Both the position numbers and the translations under genes were made by a program. A DNA stretch of 64,000 bases from Myxococcales bacterium (GTDB lineage: Bacteria > Myxococcota_A > Polyangia > Polyangiales > Polyangiaceae). The DNA is taken from the NCBI GenBank assembly GCA_004193285.1, contig SECP01000005.1:1-64000 (forward strand), written 5' to 3'. Of this stretch, positions 44,110 through 53,467 are shown one piece after another (the stretch's first letter is position 1; every line of letters begins with the position of its first letter). The notes beneath the pieces are model-generated. The model searched no databases and was not told the origin of the DNA. It saw only the letters and a program-made list of their open reading frames with translations.

Positions 44110-44913
44110 ATGCCGGAGCCCAAAATCCTCGTAGAAGAGCTGGAAAAGAGCTTCGGTGAGACGCACGTGCTCAGCGGCGTGAACATGCGCGTCGAGGAGG
44201 GAGAGGTCGCGGTCATCATCGGCGGTTCCGGCGCCGGAAAGACCACCCTCCTTCGCGTCTTGGTCGGGCTGGACCGCGCGACGAGCGGGAAGGTCCTCGT
44301 CGCCGGAGTGGACTTGGCCGCGCTCTCCGAGCGGGACCTGAATGCCGCGCGGCGGAAATTCGGCATGGTGTTTCAGTACTCCGCGCTGTTGGACTCGCTG
44401 AACGTGTTCGACAACGTCGCCTTCCCGCTTCGCGAGCACAGCAAGCTCAAAGCCAAAGAAATCCGCGACAAGGTGCTGGATAAGCTCAAGGTGCTCGGGC
44501 TGGAGGGCACGAGCGAGCGCTTCCCGAGCCAGCTCTCGGGCGGCATGCGCAAGCGAGTCGGCCTCGCGCGCGCGCTGATGCTGGAGCCGGAGGTGCTCAT
44601 GTACGACGAGCCGACGAGCGGCCTGGATCCCATCACCAGCCGCACCGTAGACGACATGATCTTGGAGACTCGCGATCGCTTCGGCGTCACGAGCGTGGTC
44701 ATCTCCCACGACATGGGCGGCGCGCTACAGATCGCGGACCGCATCTTCGTGCTTTCGAAAGGCCGCGTGGCCGCATCCGGCACACCACGTGAGCTCGTGG
44801 ACGGCGACAACGAAATCGTCGCGGAATACGTCCGCGCGAGCGGTATCGACGCCGCACGCCTGCTCACGGAGCGCGAAGCCCAAAAGGCTCGTCCCGCTCC
44901 CACTCAGGGATAG
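44110..44913 (+). CDS. mlaF: Orphan Mla/Mce-type ABC transporter ATPase (subunit 3)
   Basis: 267 aa from the ATG at 44110. All ATPase motifs are intact: GGSGAGKTT (Walker A), VFQYSALLDSLNVFDNVAFPL, LSGGMRKRVGLARA, LMYDEPTSGLDP and VVISHDMGGAL. The sequence is of the MlaF type but the C-terminal tail is unlike the other two (VAEYVRASGIDAARLLTERE). No permease or MCE-domain gene lies nearby. It could serve the permeases at 4545-6118 or another set outside the window. Confidence 0.88.
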   Translation: MPEPKILVEELEKSFGETHVLSGVNMRVEEGEVAVIIGGSGAGKTTLLRVLVGLDRATSGKVLVAGVDLAALSERDLNAARRKFGMVFQYSALLDSLNVFDNVAFPLREHSKLKAKEIRDKVLDKLKVLGLEGTSERFPSQLSGGMRKRVGLARALMLEPEVLMYDEPTSGLDPITSRTVDDMILETRDRFGVTSVVISHDMGGALQIADRIFVLSKGRVAASGTPRELVDGDNEIVAEYVRASGIDAARLLTEREAQKARPAPTQG

Positions 44914-44948
44914 TCCTAGCCGCCGCGCGATGGTGTAGGCTTCGCCCC

Positions 44949-45932
44949 GTGACGGGTAAAACCATCTTGGTCACCGGTGCCGCCGGCTTCATCGGTAGCC
45001 ACACGGCGAGCGCGCTCATCGAGCGTGGCGATCGCGTGGTGGGGCTGGACAACCTGAACGACTACTACGACCCCGCGCGTAAGCGTGTGAACCTGCAGGA
45101 GCTCGCGGCGCTGCCCGGCGCCGCCGAGCGCTTCACCTTCGTGGAGGGGGACATCCGCGATCGCGCCCTGCTCCGTAAACTGTTCGGCGAACACTCGTTC
45201 ACGGCCGTGGCCCACCTCGCGGCCATGGCCGGCGTGCGCGTTTCCGTGGACGACCCGTGGCTCTACTACGACGTCAACCTCACCGGGACGCTCAACTTGC
45301 TGGATGCGGGCCGTGAGCACGGCCAGCCGAATTTCGTGCTCGCATCCACCTCATCGGCTTACGGCAACACGAAGGAAGTTCCGTTCGTGGAGACGGACTC
45401 GGCCGATCGTCCCCTCGCCCCCTACCCTGCCAGCAAGCGCTCGGCGGAGCTGCTGGGTCATTCGTACCATCATATTCACGGCACGGATTTCACCGCGCTG
45501 CGCTTCTTTACCGTTTACGGCCCGCGCGGCCGCCCGGACATGCTCGCCTACAAGCTGCTGGACGCGATGCGCCTCGGCGAGCCGATGCCTCTCTACAACG
45601 GCGGGCAGATGTACCGCGACTGGACCTTCGTGACCGACATCGTGCAGGGGGTCGTCGCCGCGACGGACCGGCGCCTCGGTTACGAGATCATCAATATCGG
45701 GCGCGGCGAGCCGGTGCTGCTCTCGGACTTCGTCAAAGGTATCGAAGCGCTGGCCGGCCGCACCGCGCCGGTGCGCGAAGAGCCGATGATGAGGGCGGAC
45801 GTGAGCTACACGTACGCCAACATCGAGAAGGCGCGCGCCCTGCTCGGCTACGATCCCAAGGTGAGCGTGGCGGACGGCGCCCAGCGCTTTTATGACTGGT
45901 ACTGCTCGGCCGTCGGCGAAGTAAGCAGTTAG
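44949..45932 (+). CDS. NAD-dependent epimerase, UDP-glucuronate 4-epimerase-like
   Basis: 327 aa, GTG start. Extended short-chain dehydrogenase: GAAGFIGSH at residue 10, LDNLNDYYDPARKRVNL (typical of UDP-glucuronate epimerases), STSSAYG and the YPASK catalytic pair, and TVYGPRGRPDML. It would convert UDP-GlcA to UDP-GalA, supplying the glycan locus that begins here. It ends convergently with a deacetylase, with the stops overlapping as TTAG. Confidence 0.87.
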   Translation: MTGKTILVTGAAGFIGSHTASALIERGDRVVGLDNLNDYYDPARKRVNLQELAALPGAAERFTFVEGDIRDRALLRKLFGEHSFTAVAHLAAMAGVRVSVDDPWLYYDVNLTGTLNLLDAGREHGQPNFVLASTSSAYGNTKEVPFVETDSADRPLAPYPASKRSAELLGHSYHHIHGTDFTALRFFTVYGPRGRPDMLAYKLLDAMRLGEPMPLYNGGQMYRDWTFVTDIVQGVVAATDRRLGYEIINIGRGEPVLLSDFVKGIEALAGRTAPVREEPMMRADVSYTYANIEKARALLGYDPKVSVADGAQRFYDWYCSAVGEVSS

Positions 45933-46837
45933 CTCTGAGCGCGTGCCGCGAGCTCGTCCATCCGTACGCAGCCGTAACCTTGGTGTTTGAGCAAGGTCAC
46001 CGCGGCGTCGATGGCGTCCAGCTTCTTCGACCACGGGATGCGAAGGTCCGGCTGATGTTTGGCCAGCTCGGCTAGACCATCATGCTGGTCTAGAGCATCA
46101 ATGCCGTGGAGCTCCAAGTTGACGAACGGCTCGCCCAGCACCCCCTTGGCGAGTAGGCGCGCTCCGAGGGCGCCCAGCGTCGTGAGCGCGGTGCCGATGA
46201 AAGGCAGTCTGCCTCTGCGCGTCACTTGAATCGGTATTTCGAGAATGCCAGTGCCTCGATACCAGTAAGGCCGGCCCACGCGGTAGGGCCTGGTCGGCGC
46301 GCGCAGCACGTCCGGACTGCCCAAGATCGCTCTCGAAACGCGGCGCTGCGCGCTGAGCTTGGCGAGGGCCGCTGCCTTCAGCGCGTAGTACGGCGGACAC
46401 GGGAAGACGGACGAATCGTAGGTGAGCCCGCTCTCGCGCGCCAAGTCCAGCAGCGTGTCCGTCACCAGGTAGCCGGGGGCGCGAAAACCGCGGACCTTGA
46501 CCCGGGCTGCGCGCTCGACCGCCGTGACGCCACGCTCGATTTCGGCGCGCATCTCCGCGGCGGAGCGGCGAGTCAGATCGTAGTGGTGAGAAAAGGAGTG
46601 ACAGCCCAGCTCGTCGCCGCGCAAGGCAAGTCGGCGTAGCGTCTCCGCCTGCACGGGAGCTTCCGCGTCTTCGCCGATCACGAACCAGGTGAGCGGCAGC
46701 CCGCGCTGGGTCGCCCAGTCGACCAGCCTCGGGACCGCTACCTGCAGCACGCGATCCGACGCCTCCCCTCGGGAGAGGCCGTGGATGGCTTCGTACTCGC
46801 TCACTCGATCCAGGTCGACGCTAACCGACAGCAGCAT
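45929..46837 (-). CDS. Polysaccharide deacetylase, NodB-like
   Basis: 302 aa from the ATG at 46837, 17 nt inside the end of the upstream GT4 gene. NodB homology: LLSVSVDLDR (catalytic Asp), CHSFSHHYDL with the metal-binding His pair, and VRGFRAPGYLV. Probably removes acetyl groups from the glycan made by this locus. The shortened C-terminus and the non-canonical SVDLD motif put it in the subgroup found in exopolysaccharide clusters. Confidence 0.85.
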   Translation of the reverse strand: MLLSVSVDLDRVSEYEAIHGLSRGEASDRVLQVAVPRLVDWATQRGLPLTWFVIGEDAEAPVQAETLRRLALRGDELGCHSFSHHYDLTRRSAAEMRAEIERGVTAVERAARVKVRGFRAPGYLVTDTLLDLARESGLTYDSSVFPCPPYYALKAAALAKLSAQRRVSRAILGSPDVLRAPTRPYRVGRPYWYRGTGILEIPIQVTRRGRLPFIGTALTTLGALGARLLAKGVLGEPFVNLELHGIDALDQHDGLAELAKHQPDLRIPWSKKLDAIDAAVTLLKHQGYGCVRMDELAARAQS

Positions 46838-48026
46838 GACCGACCTCGGCGAGCAGGCGACGGTACTCGTGCTCCAGTGCGTCCCACACCTTCTCACGAC
46901 GGAAGCTTCGCTCCACACGCGCCTGCGCGGCGGCGCCGTGACGCCGTCGTAGCGGCGCATCGTGCAAGTAGGCGGCGAGGGCCTGGGTCAGCGCCGCGAC
47001 GTCGTGGAGCGGGACGAGCGTTCCTGTTTCACCATCCGCTACCGCATCGACGGTTCCGGTGGCGCGGAACGCGACGCACGGAACGCCGGCGGCGGCCGCT
47101 TCCAGCGGCGCGTTGGGGAACCCTTCGCGATAGGAGGGAAAAGCGAACACATCCATCAACGCGTAGTAGCGGCTCGGCTCGGGCACGAAGCCGGTCAGGT
47201 GTACTCCTGGGGTTTCTCGGAGGAGACGGGCGACCTCCACCGGAAGGGGATCGGTCTGGTCCTCGTCGCCGACCAGCAGCAAGTGGGCGTCCTGCCCGGC
47301 GGCGCGCAGCGCTTGGAAGGCTTGCAGCAGCTCGGTCAAGCCCTTGTCTCGCGCGAAACGTCCGACGAAGCCGATGACGGCCGCCGTCTCGGGAATGCCG
47401 CGGCTGCGTCGCTCGGCACGCGCCCACTCGCGCACGGGCGGCGTGAGCGCGAAGCGCGCGACATCCACCCCGTTGGAGGTCCCCGCTCCGGGCACCAGCG
47501 TTTTCTCGCGGGGCGCGCAACCGAGCGCCACGAACCGCTCCTGCAAGCTGCGACTGTTGCAGAAGACTCGGTGCGCCATGCCTGCCGACACGTGCTCCGT
47601 GAGCGCCAAAAGCAGCCGCCGCGCGCCGCGCGCGCCTTCGAAGCGGAGGCCCCGGAGCAGGTAGACGACGACGGGCACCCCCGCGAGGCGCGCGGCGGTG
47701 CAGCCGAGTAGGCCCGCTTTGGGCGTGCCGGCGTTCACCAAATCCGGTCGAAGCCGCCGCAGTAGCCAGATCAAGCGAGCCAGGGCGACGACGTCCAAAG
47801 CGGGGGAGATTTCGCGGCGCATGGGCACCGCGTGCACCTCCACGCCTTCTCGCTGCGCGACGCGGCTCAAGAGCTCTCCGGGCGCGGTGATGACCGAAAC
47901 GCGAAATCCGCGGCGCTTCATCTCCCCGAGCTGCCCGTCCATCAAACGAAACGCAGTCAGTGGGTCGGTCGCGAGGTAGACGAGGTGAGGCGCGGCGCCC
48001 GCAGACGTGGATTGAGGGGACTTCAC
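46821..48026 (-). CDS. Glycosyltransferase family 4
   Basis: 401 aa from a GTG at 48026, overlapping the acetyltransferase stop (GTGA); a longer frame is shadow sequence. GT-B fold: N-terminal acceptor domain with HLVYLATDPLTAFRLMDGQL, TPKAGLLGCTAARLAGVPVVVYLLRG, and the donor domain with IGFVGRFARDKGLTELL and the EX7E motif in SYREGFPNAPLEAAAAG. It follows the initiating enzyme and NeuD-type gene, so it may add the second sugar. Confidence 0.9.
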   Translation of the reverse strand: MKSPQSTSAGAAPHLVYLATDPLTAFRLMDGQLGEMKRRGFRVSVITAPGELLSRVAQREGVEVHAVPMRREISPALDVVALARLIWLLRRLRPDLVNAGTPKAGLLGCTAARLAGVPVVVYLLRGLRFEGARGARRLLLALTEHVSAGMAHRVFCNSRSLQERFVALGCAPREKTLVPGAGTSNGVDVARFALTPPVREWARAERRSRGIPETAAVIGFVGRFARDKGLTELLQAFQALRAAGQDAHLLLVGDEDQTDPLPVEVARLLRETPGVHLTGFVPEPSRYYALMDVFAFPSYREGFPNAPLEAAAAGVPCVAFRATGTVDAVADGETGTLVPLHDVAALTQALAAYLHDAPLRRRHGAAAQARVERSFRREKVWDALEHEYRRLLAEVGHAAVG

Positions 48027-48664
48027 GGACCTCCCCAGGGACCTACGACGCGCGCGGGGACGCCCAGCGCCTTCACGGAGGCAGGCAAGTCCTTCACGAC
48101 CGCGGCGCCGACTCCCACCATGGACCAGCTGCCAATGGAGACTCGGTTGCGCACGCTGACGCCCACCCCGAGGTGGGTGCCCTCCCCGACCGTGACCTCG
48201 CCTCCGAGCGAGACGCCCGGCGACAGGTGCGCGTACTCGCCGATGACGCCGTCGTGGTCGACGCGCACGCCGGTGTTGATGATGCACCCGGCACCGATGC
48301 TCGCGTCCACACCCACCACGCTCGACGCGAGCACCATGGCCCCCGCGCCGAGCCGCGCGCTGCGAGCTACCACCGACGAAGGATGAACGACGGTGGCGAT
48401 CGGCACGCCGCCGTCTGCCAGCGCGCGCTGGAGCTCCTGGCGTTTACGGTTGTCACCCACCGCCACGACGACGCTCGCGTCCCGCGCACGGATGAACTCG
48501 GCGACGTCTTCGCTCGCCAGCGGGTGGACCGGCAGCCCGAGAAGCTCGGCGCGCGTCGGGCGCGCATCCAGGAAGCCTCGCACGCTCCACCCGGCTTCGA
48601 TGGCCGCGTCCGCGACCACGCGGCCGTGCCCTCCTGCACCCAGCACGAACAGCACTCGAGTCAT
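48023..48664 (-). CDS. NeuD/PglD-type sugar O/N-acetyltransferase
   Basis: 213 aa. An N-terminal nucleotide-sugar-binding part (FVLGAGGHGRVVADAA) precedes a left-handed beta-helix of hexapeptide repeats (VVHPSSVVARSARLGAGAMVL, IGAGCIINTGVRVDHDGVIGE, VTVGEGTHLGVGVSV). The catalytic His is in VDHDG. It acetylates an amino or hydroxyl group on a UDP-sugar, which fits with the PglC-type enzyme encoded just upstream (4-nt overlap). Confidence 0.9.
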   Translation of the reverse strand: MTRVLFVLGAGGHGRVVADAAIEAGWSVRGFLDARPTRAELLGLPVHPLASEDVAEFIRARDASVVVAVGDNRKRQELQRALADGGVPIATVVHPSSVVARSARLGAGAMVLASSVVGVDASIGAGCIINTGVRVDHDGVIGEYAHLSPGVSLGGEVTVGEGTHLGVGVSVRNRVSIGSWSMVGVGAAVVKDLPASVKALGVPARVVGPWGGP

Positions 48665-49272
48665 GCCTCGCTCGCTCCAACGAACTTCGGCATCGTGACC
48701 TCACCGTCGTGACTGATACCATCCCGCCACAGCACGGCTCGCACGGTCAGCCAGAGTATCTTCAGGTCGAGCTCGTTCGACCAGTTGTCGACGTACCAAC
48801 AGTCGAGCTCGAACTTGCGCTCCCAGGTGAGCGCGTTGCGACCGTTGACCTGCGCCCAGCCGGTGAGCCCCGGCTTGACCGCGTGCCGCCGCGCCTGCTC
48901 CGCCGAATAGCGAGGCAAATACTCCATGAGTAAAGGCCGCGGGCCGACGAGGCTCATCTCTCCGCGGAGCACGTTCCACAGCTCCGGAAGCTCGTCCAGG
49001 CTACTCGCGCGCAGCCAGCGCCCGAAGCGCGTCAGTCGGACATGGTCGGGCAGCGGTCGGCCCTCCGCGTCCGTCGCGTCCAACATGCTGCGAAGCTTCA
49101 GGATCTCGAACGGCTCTCCGTCCTTGCCAGGCCGAACTTGCCGAAAAAGTACCGGCCGCCCCAGCCAGAGCGCCACCCCTCCCGCCGCCGCCGCGAGGCC
49201 CGGGGCCGCGACCATGAGCGCGGCCCCGGCACCGACGACGTCCATGATTCGTTTCAGAGCGAGCGAGCGCAT
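48661..49272 (-). CDS. Initiating sugar phosphate transferase (monotopic, PglC-type)
   Basis: 203 aa. One N-terminal membrane segment (about 10-30), then GKDGEPFEILKLRSM, the Asp-Glu pair in SLDELPELWNVLRGEMSLVGPRP and VKPGLTGWAQVNGRNA. Such enzymes load the first sugar phosphate onto undecaprenyl phosphate. The small size marks the PglC subfamily, often paired with a PglD acetyltransferase, as here. It is the first gene of the minus-strand operon and is divergent from a deacetylase with 129 bp between starts. Confidence 0.93.
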   Translation of the reverse strand: MRSLALKRIMDVVGAGAALMVAAPGLAAAAGGVALWLGRPVLFRQVRPGKDGEPFEILKLRSMLDATDAEGRPLPDHVRLTRFGRWLRASSLDELPELWNVLRGEMSLVGPRPLLMEYLPRYSAEQARRHAVKPGLTGWAQVNGRNALTWERKFELDCWYVDNWSNELDLKILWLTVRAVLWRDGISHDGEVTMPKFVGASEA

Positions 49273-49401
49273 CTACCCCACCGTAATGCAAGCCGTAGCG
49301 TTCGTGCGAGCGTACGAGCGCGTTAAATCTTGAATTTCGAGGCGGCCCCACGCTACCAATGACCCAACGTGAGCGCTCGACTCGCCATACCGCGCTGAAT
49401 C

Positions 49402-50163
49402 ATGCCTCTCAAGCGCAGTCTGAATCTCGTCCAGCGCTTGTTGCCGGAGGCGTCGCGAGGCGACGTCGTGCTCGCCTACCACCTCGTCGGCGCCGGCACC
49501 GGCGCGGTCGTGGATCTGCCCGTCCGTGAGTTCGAACGGCAGCTAGACCTACTCACCGAGCGCTTCCACCTCTGCACCCTGAAAGACTTGCTCGCTGCTC
49601 CCGCCGCGCCGCAACCCCGCGCGGTGCTGACCTTCGATGACGCGTACGCCAACTTCGTCGAGGTAGTCCTCCCCATCTTGGAGCGGCGGCGTATCCCCTC
49701 CGTGCTCTACGTTCCGATTGGCTTCGTGCAGGGCACCGCCAAAGCGCCGCTCACCGGCGCCGCGCTCCCGGCTTGCACCTTCGCGGACCTGCGCGCTGCG
49801 GCGAGCGCCGGAGTCGAGATTGGGTCCCACGGGGTCAACCACCTGAACTTACGACGCGCGTCGGACGCCGCGTTGACGGAAGAGCTCCGGCGCAGTCGGG
49901 AGGTCTTGGAGCAAGAGCTCGGCCGCGCCGTGCCGAGCTTTTGCTACCCGCAGGCCAAGGTGGATGCACGCGTCGAGCGCGCTACCGCTGTGCACTACGA
50001 GAGCGCGGTGGCGGCGGGTGGCCGACGTCACCTCGGCGGCAGACCTCACCGCATTCCCCGCTTTCCGGTGCGGCGCGACGAAGCTCGTTTCGAGCCGATG
50101 ATCCGGTCTCGGCTCTGGCTCACGGAAGCCCTCGCGAGCGAGGTTCGGCAATGGCGCAGGTGA
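49402..50163 (+). CDS. Polysaccharide deacetylase, NodB-like (second)
   Basis: 253 aa. YHLVGAG near the start, AVLTFDDAYANF with the catalytic Asp, SHGVNHLNL with the metal His residues, and SFCYPQ. It differs from the deacetylase at 45929, so the two may act on different sugars. It starts the plus-strand operon; the following GT4 gene starts 13 nt before its end. Confidence 0.88.
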   Translation: MPLKRSLNLVQRLLPEASRGDVVLAYHLVGAGTGAVVDLPVREFERQLDLLTERFHLCTLKDLLAAPAAPQPRAVLTFDDAYANFVEVVLPILERRRIPSVLYVPIGFVQGTAKAPLTGAALPACTFADLRAAASAGVEIGSHGVNHLNLRRASDAALTEELRRSREVLEQELGRAVPSFCYPQAKVDARVERATAVHYESAVAAGGRRHLGGRPHRIPRFPVRRDEARFEPMIRSRLWLTEALASEVRQWRR

Positions 50164-51284
50164 GCCGCCCCCCGCTGCGTATCTTCCACCTCATCAAGAG
50201 CCTCGGCCGCGGCGGCGCAGAGATGCTCCTGACGGATGCGCCGGCGGTTTCCGACCCTCACTCCTTTCAGTACGGCTTCGGCTATTTTTTGCCGCACAAG
50301 CGGGCCCTCGTCGCTGAGCTCGAGGAGAAGTTCGGTCATGTCATGTGCTTCCCCGCGAGCTCGGGGCTCGGCATGCTGGCGCAAGCAAGCAAGCTTGCTC
50401 GGCACCTTCGGGCGTGGCGTGCGGACGTGCTTCATTGCCACCTGCCCTTGGCCGGCGTCGTCGGGCGCTTGGCGGGGCGCCTGGCGAAGGTGCCCGTCGT
50501 CTATACGGAGCACAACGTGCTCGAGCGCTACCACCCCGCGACCCGCACTGCCGCGCGGCTGACTTGGCCGCTGCAGCGTCGAGTCATCGCGGTATCGGCA
50601 GACGTGAAGGCTTCGATCGTGCGCCGCTTCGGGGAGCGAGTGCCGGTGCAGGTCATCCTCAACGGCGTTTCCTTGGAGCGGTTTTCGCGAAACGAGGCCG
50701 ACGGCGCGGCGCTCAGGGAGCGCTGGGGCATCCAGCCTGACGCCTTCGTGGTGGGTACCGTCGCGGTATTCCGCAAGCAAAAGCGCCTGGACGTTTGGCT
50801 GGAGGTCGCGAAGCGCGTAGCCGAGCGCGACCCCAAAGCGCGCTTTCTGCTCGTCGGTGACGGCCCGCTGCGCGCCGAGGTAGAGACTAAAGTTCGTGCG
50901 CTGGGCTTGGGCGCGCAGGTGATTTTGCCCGGGCTCGAGCCGCAGGTCGTCCCCTACCTCGCGGCGATGGACGCGTACTTGATGAGCTCGGATTTCGAGG
51001 GCGTGCCCATCGCGCTCTTGGAAGCGATGGCCATGCAGCTACCGCCGGTGGTGACCCGCGCCGGGGGCATCCCGGAGGTCGTCGAACACACCGTTAGCGG
51101 CCTGCTCCACGAGCGGGGCGACGCCGTGGGGCTCGCCGCGTCGCTCCTGCAGCTGCTCGAGGCTGGGCCAGAGGCGCGGCGCGCTATGGGGCATCGCGCG
51201 AGGGAGCGCATTGCCAGCGGATTTAGCACCGTGCGCATGACCCGTGAGCTGGAGGAGGTCTATCGCCGTGCCGCGCAAGGATGA
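50151..51284 (+). CDS. Glycosyltransferase family 4
   Basis: 377 aa from the ATG at 50151. GT-B: HLIKSLGRGGAEMLL at the start, VLHCHLPLAGVVGRLAG, VYTEHNVLERYH, ILNGVSLERF, VGTVAVFRKQKRLDVWLEVAKR and the EX7E motif in SSDFEGVPIALLEAMAM. Probably builds part of the glycan. It overlaps the deacetylase gene upstream and its end overlaps the GNAT-like frame. Confidence 0.92.
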   Translation: MAQVSRPPLRIFHLIKSLGRGGAEMLLTDAPAVSDPHSFQYGFGYFLPHKRALVAELEEKFGHVMCFPASSGLGMLAQASKLARHLRAWRADVLHCHLPLAGVVGRLAGRLAKVPVVYTEHNVLERYHPATRTAARLTWPLQRRVIAVSADVKASIVRRFGERVPVQVILNGVSLERFSRNEADGAALRERWGIQPDAFVVGTVAVFRKQKRLDVWLEVAKRVAERDPKARFLLVGDGPLRAEVETKVRALGLGAQVILPGLEPQVVPYLAAMDAYLMSSDFEGVPIALLEAMAMQLPPVVTRAGGIPEVVEHTVSGLLHERGDAVGLAASLLQLLEAGPEARRAMGHRARERIASGFSTVRMTRELEEVYRRAAQG

Positions 51285-52296
51285 CGACCTCCAACTGCGC
51301 GTAGCGAACGACGCGGACTTGCCGTCCGTGCTCGAGCTCATGCGTCAAGCGCTGGGCGAGGGCAACATCCCTCGAACGCGCGAGTTCTTCGACTGGAAGC
51401 ACCGGGAAAGCCCCTTCGGGCCGTCGCCGATCTGGTTGGCCGAGGAGCGCAGCCGGCTCGTTGGGCTGCGCATCTTCATGCCGTGGCGCTTCCGCTGGGG
51501 CGCTGGCCAAGAGAGCCGCGCCGTGCGCGCGGTAGACACGGCTACTCACCCTGATTTCCAGGGGCGCGGCATCTTCAAGCGGCTCACGCTCGAGTTGGTC
51601 GAGCAAGTGCGCCGGGATGGCGTCGATTTCATCTTCAACACGCCCAACGAGAAGAGTCGTCCCGGGTACCTGAAGATGGGCTGGTCCATAGCCGGCGTCG
51701 CGCCGCTGTTCGTTCGCCCCGAAGCGAGCTCGAGGCTCGTGTTCAAAGCGCTTCGCATCAGCCGCGCTCCCGCGAGCGCGGAGGTGAGCGGCGGCTCCGA
51801 GCTAACGCGGTGGCTCGCCGAGGCGGACGGTCACGGCCTCATGGCTCGCGCCGCGACCGCGAGCTCGCCGCGGCATTATCGAACGCCCAAGTCGCTTCAG
51901 TACCTCACCTGGCGGTACGTGCGCTGCCCCGCCGCGACTTACCATGGGGCGACGCCGGACCCAGAGCGGGCTCTCGTCATCTACCGCGTGCGGGAGCGAG
52001 GCGGCTTGCGCGAGCTCTCGATTTCGGAGCTCTTGTTCGAGCCGACCCGGGCCGGCGTGAGCGCAGCGGTCAAGGCCCTGTCCGAGGCACGAGCGCGGGC
52101 GCGGGCCGACTACGGCCTGGTAGCGTTCGAGCGCAGCGCACTGCAAGCTTTGGTGCTCACGCGGGCGGGCTTCATGCCAGTGCCGGGCCGCGGCCCCCTC
52201 CTGACGACCAATGCTCTGAGGCCAGACGCGGCCGCTCCCAACCGCGCGGACGTGCGGAGCTTTCGTACCTCCATCGGCGATCTCGAGCTTTTTTGA
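51268..52296 (+). CDS. GNAT-like acetyltransferase / transferase
   Basis: 342 aa from a GTG at 51268, preceded by GGAGGAGG 9 nt upstream, which decides the start over another GTG at 51244. The first 150 residues have a GNAT pattern: LRVANDADLPSVLELMRQ, AVDTATHPDFQGRGIFKRL (acetyl-CoA loop) and FIFNTPNEKSRPGYLKMGW. The second half is related to N-acyltransferases that act on sugars in such clusters, but it was not recognised. It starts inside the GT4 gene. Confidence 0.8.
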   Translation: MPRKDDDLQLRVANDADLPSVLELMRQALGEGNIPRTREFFDWKHRESPFGPSPIWLAEERSRLVGLRIFMPWRFRWGAGQESRAVRAVDTATHPDFQGRGIFKRLTLELVEQVRRDGVDFIFNTPNEKSRPGYLKMGWSIAGVAPLFVRPEASSRLVFKALRISRAPASAEVSGGSELTRWLAEADGHGLMARAATASSPRHYRTPKSLQYLTWRYVRCPAATYHGATPDPERALVIYRVRERGGLRELSISELLFEPTRAGVSAAVKALSEARARARADYGLVAFERSALQALVLTRAGFMPVPGRGPLLTTNALRPDAAAPNRADVRSFRTSIGDLELF

Positions 52297-52315
52297 TGCA
52301 AGTGCGGAGTCACGC

Positions 52316-53467
52316 TTGAAGATTTTGTTCGTCGTCGACAACCTCGGCGCCGGCGGCGCAGAGCGCTCCCTGCAGGAGCTGCTAGTACCTTTCGCGCGCT
52401 CCGGCATCGTGCCGATCGTGGCTTGCTTCAGTCGCCGACGAGAGGGCGTGGAGCACCTCCTGAAGGACCACGACGTCCGGTTCCTTCCTGGCGCGCGACG
52501 AGCCGCGCAAATGCGCGAGCTCCGCCGTATCGCGCGTGAAGAGCGAGTGGACCTCGTACACACGACCCTCTTCGAGGCGGACGTGTTCGGCCGCCCGGCG
52601 CTGCTCGGCCTGGGCGTGCCCATCGTTACCAGTCTGGTCAACATGCCGTACGAGCCGGCGCGGCTCCAGCACGACCGAAGAGTCAACGCGGTCAAGCTCG
52701 GGGCTGCGCGCGCGCTCGAGATCGCGACCGGCTTCGCTTGCGCGGATCACTTCCACGCGATCAGCGAGGCGGTCAAGGACGCCGCGGCCGAGCGGCTGTG
52801 GATCCCGCGGCGAAAGGTCAGCGTGGTGCTGCGAGGCCGGGATCCAGGGCGGCTTGGGCGTCGCTCGTCGGCGCGCCGCCAGCGCGTGCGCGCGGAGCTT
52901 GGCCTGGCCGACGACTCACCCGTCGTCATCAGCGTGGGGCGTCAAGAGTTCCAAAAGGGTCACGGCTTCTTGATCGAGGCGATGGCGCAGGTCCGGGCGG
53001 TAAACCCGGCGGCCCAGCTCCTCATCGTCGGGAGAGCCGGCAGCGCGACGGACTCCCTGCGCGAGGCGGCGAGCAAGCTGGGAGACGGCGTTCGGTTTCT
53101 GGGCCACCGAGAAGACGTTCCGGACTTGATGGCGGCCGCCGACGTCTTCGCCCTACCTTCACTTTGGGAAGGCCTCGGCTGCGTGCTGATCGAAGCGATG
53201 GCGCTCGAGCTGCCCATCGTCGCGAGCAGCCTCGCGCCCGTGAAGGAGGTCGTGCTCGAGCACGCGACGCTCGTCCCGCCAGCGCAGGCGGGGCCGCTCG
53301 CGGCGGCCCTGAGCCGCACGCTAGGCGGAGGCTCGGACGTAGAAGCCCGCGTCGTGGCCGCGCGCCGGCGCTTCGAGGACGCCCTCACCATCGACAAAAG
53401 CGCGGAGCAAATGCGGCAGCTGTTCGAGCGAGCTCGGCGCGAGCATGCGGCTTCGGGACGCGCATGA
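52316..53467 (+). CDS. Glycosyltransferase family 4
   Basis: 383 aa, TTG start 19 nt after the previous stop. GT-B: FVVDNLGAGGAERSLQELL, VDLVHTTLFEADVFGR, VISVGRQEFQKGHGFLIEAM and the EX7E motif in SLWEGLGCVLIEAMALELP. The Arg-rich region at about 180-200 (RGRDPGRLGRRSSARRQR) is unusual. It overlaps the next GT4 by 4 nt (ATGA). Confidence 0.9.
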   Translation: MKILFVVDNLGAGGAERSLQELLVPFARSGIVPIVACFSRRREGVEHLLKDHDVRFLPGARRAAQMRELRRIAREERVDLVHTTLFEADVFGRPALLGLGVPIVTSLVNMPYEPARLQHDRRVNAVKLGAARALEIATGFACADHFHAISEAVKDAAAERLWIPRRKVSVVLRGRDPGRLGRRSSARRQRVRAELGLADDSPVVISVGRQEFQKGHGFLIEAMAQVRAVNPAAQLLIVGRAGSATDSLREAASKLGDGVRFLGHREDVPDLMAAADVFALPSLWEGLGCVLIEAMALELPIVASSLAPVKEVVLEHATLVPPAQAGPLAAALSRTLGGGSDVEARVVAARRRFEDALTIDKSAEQMRQLFERARREHAASGRA

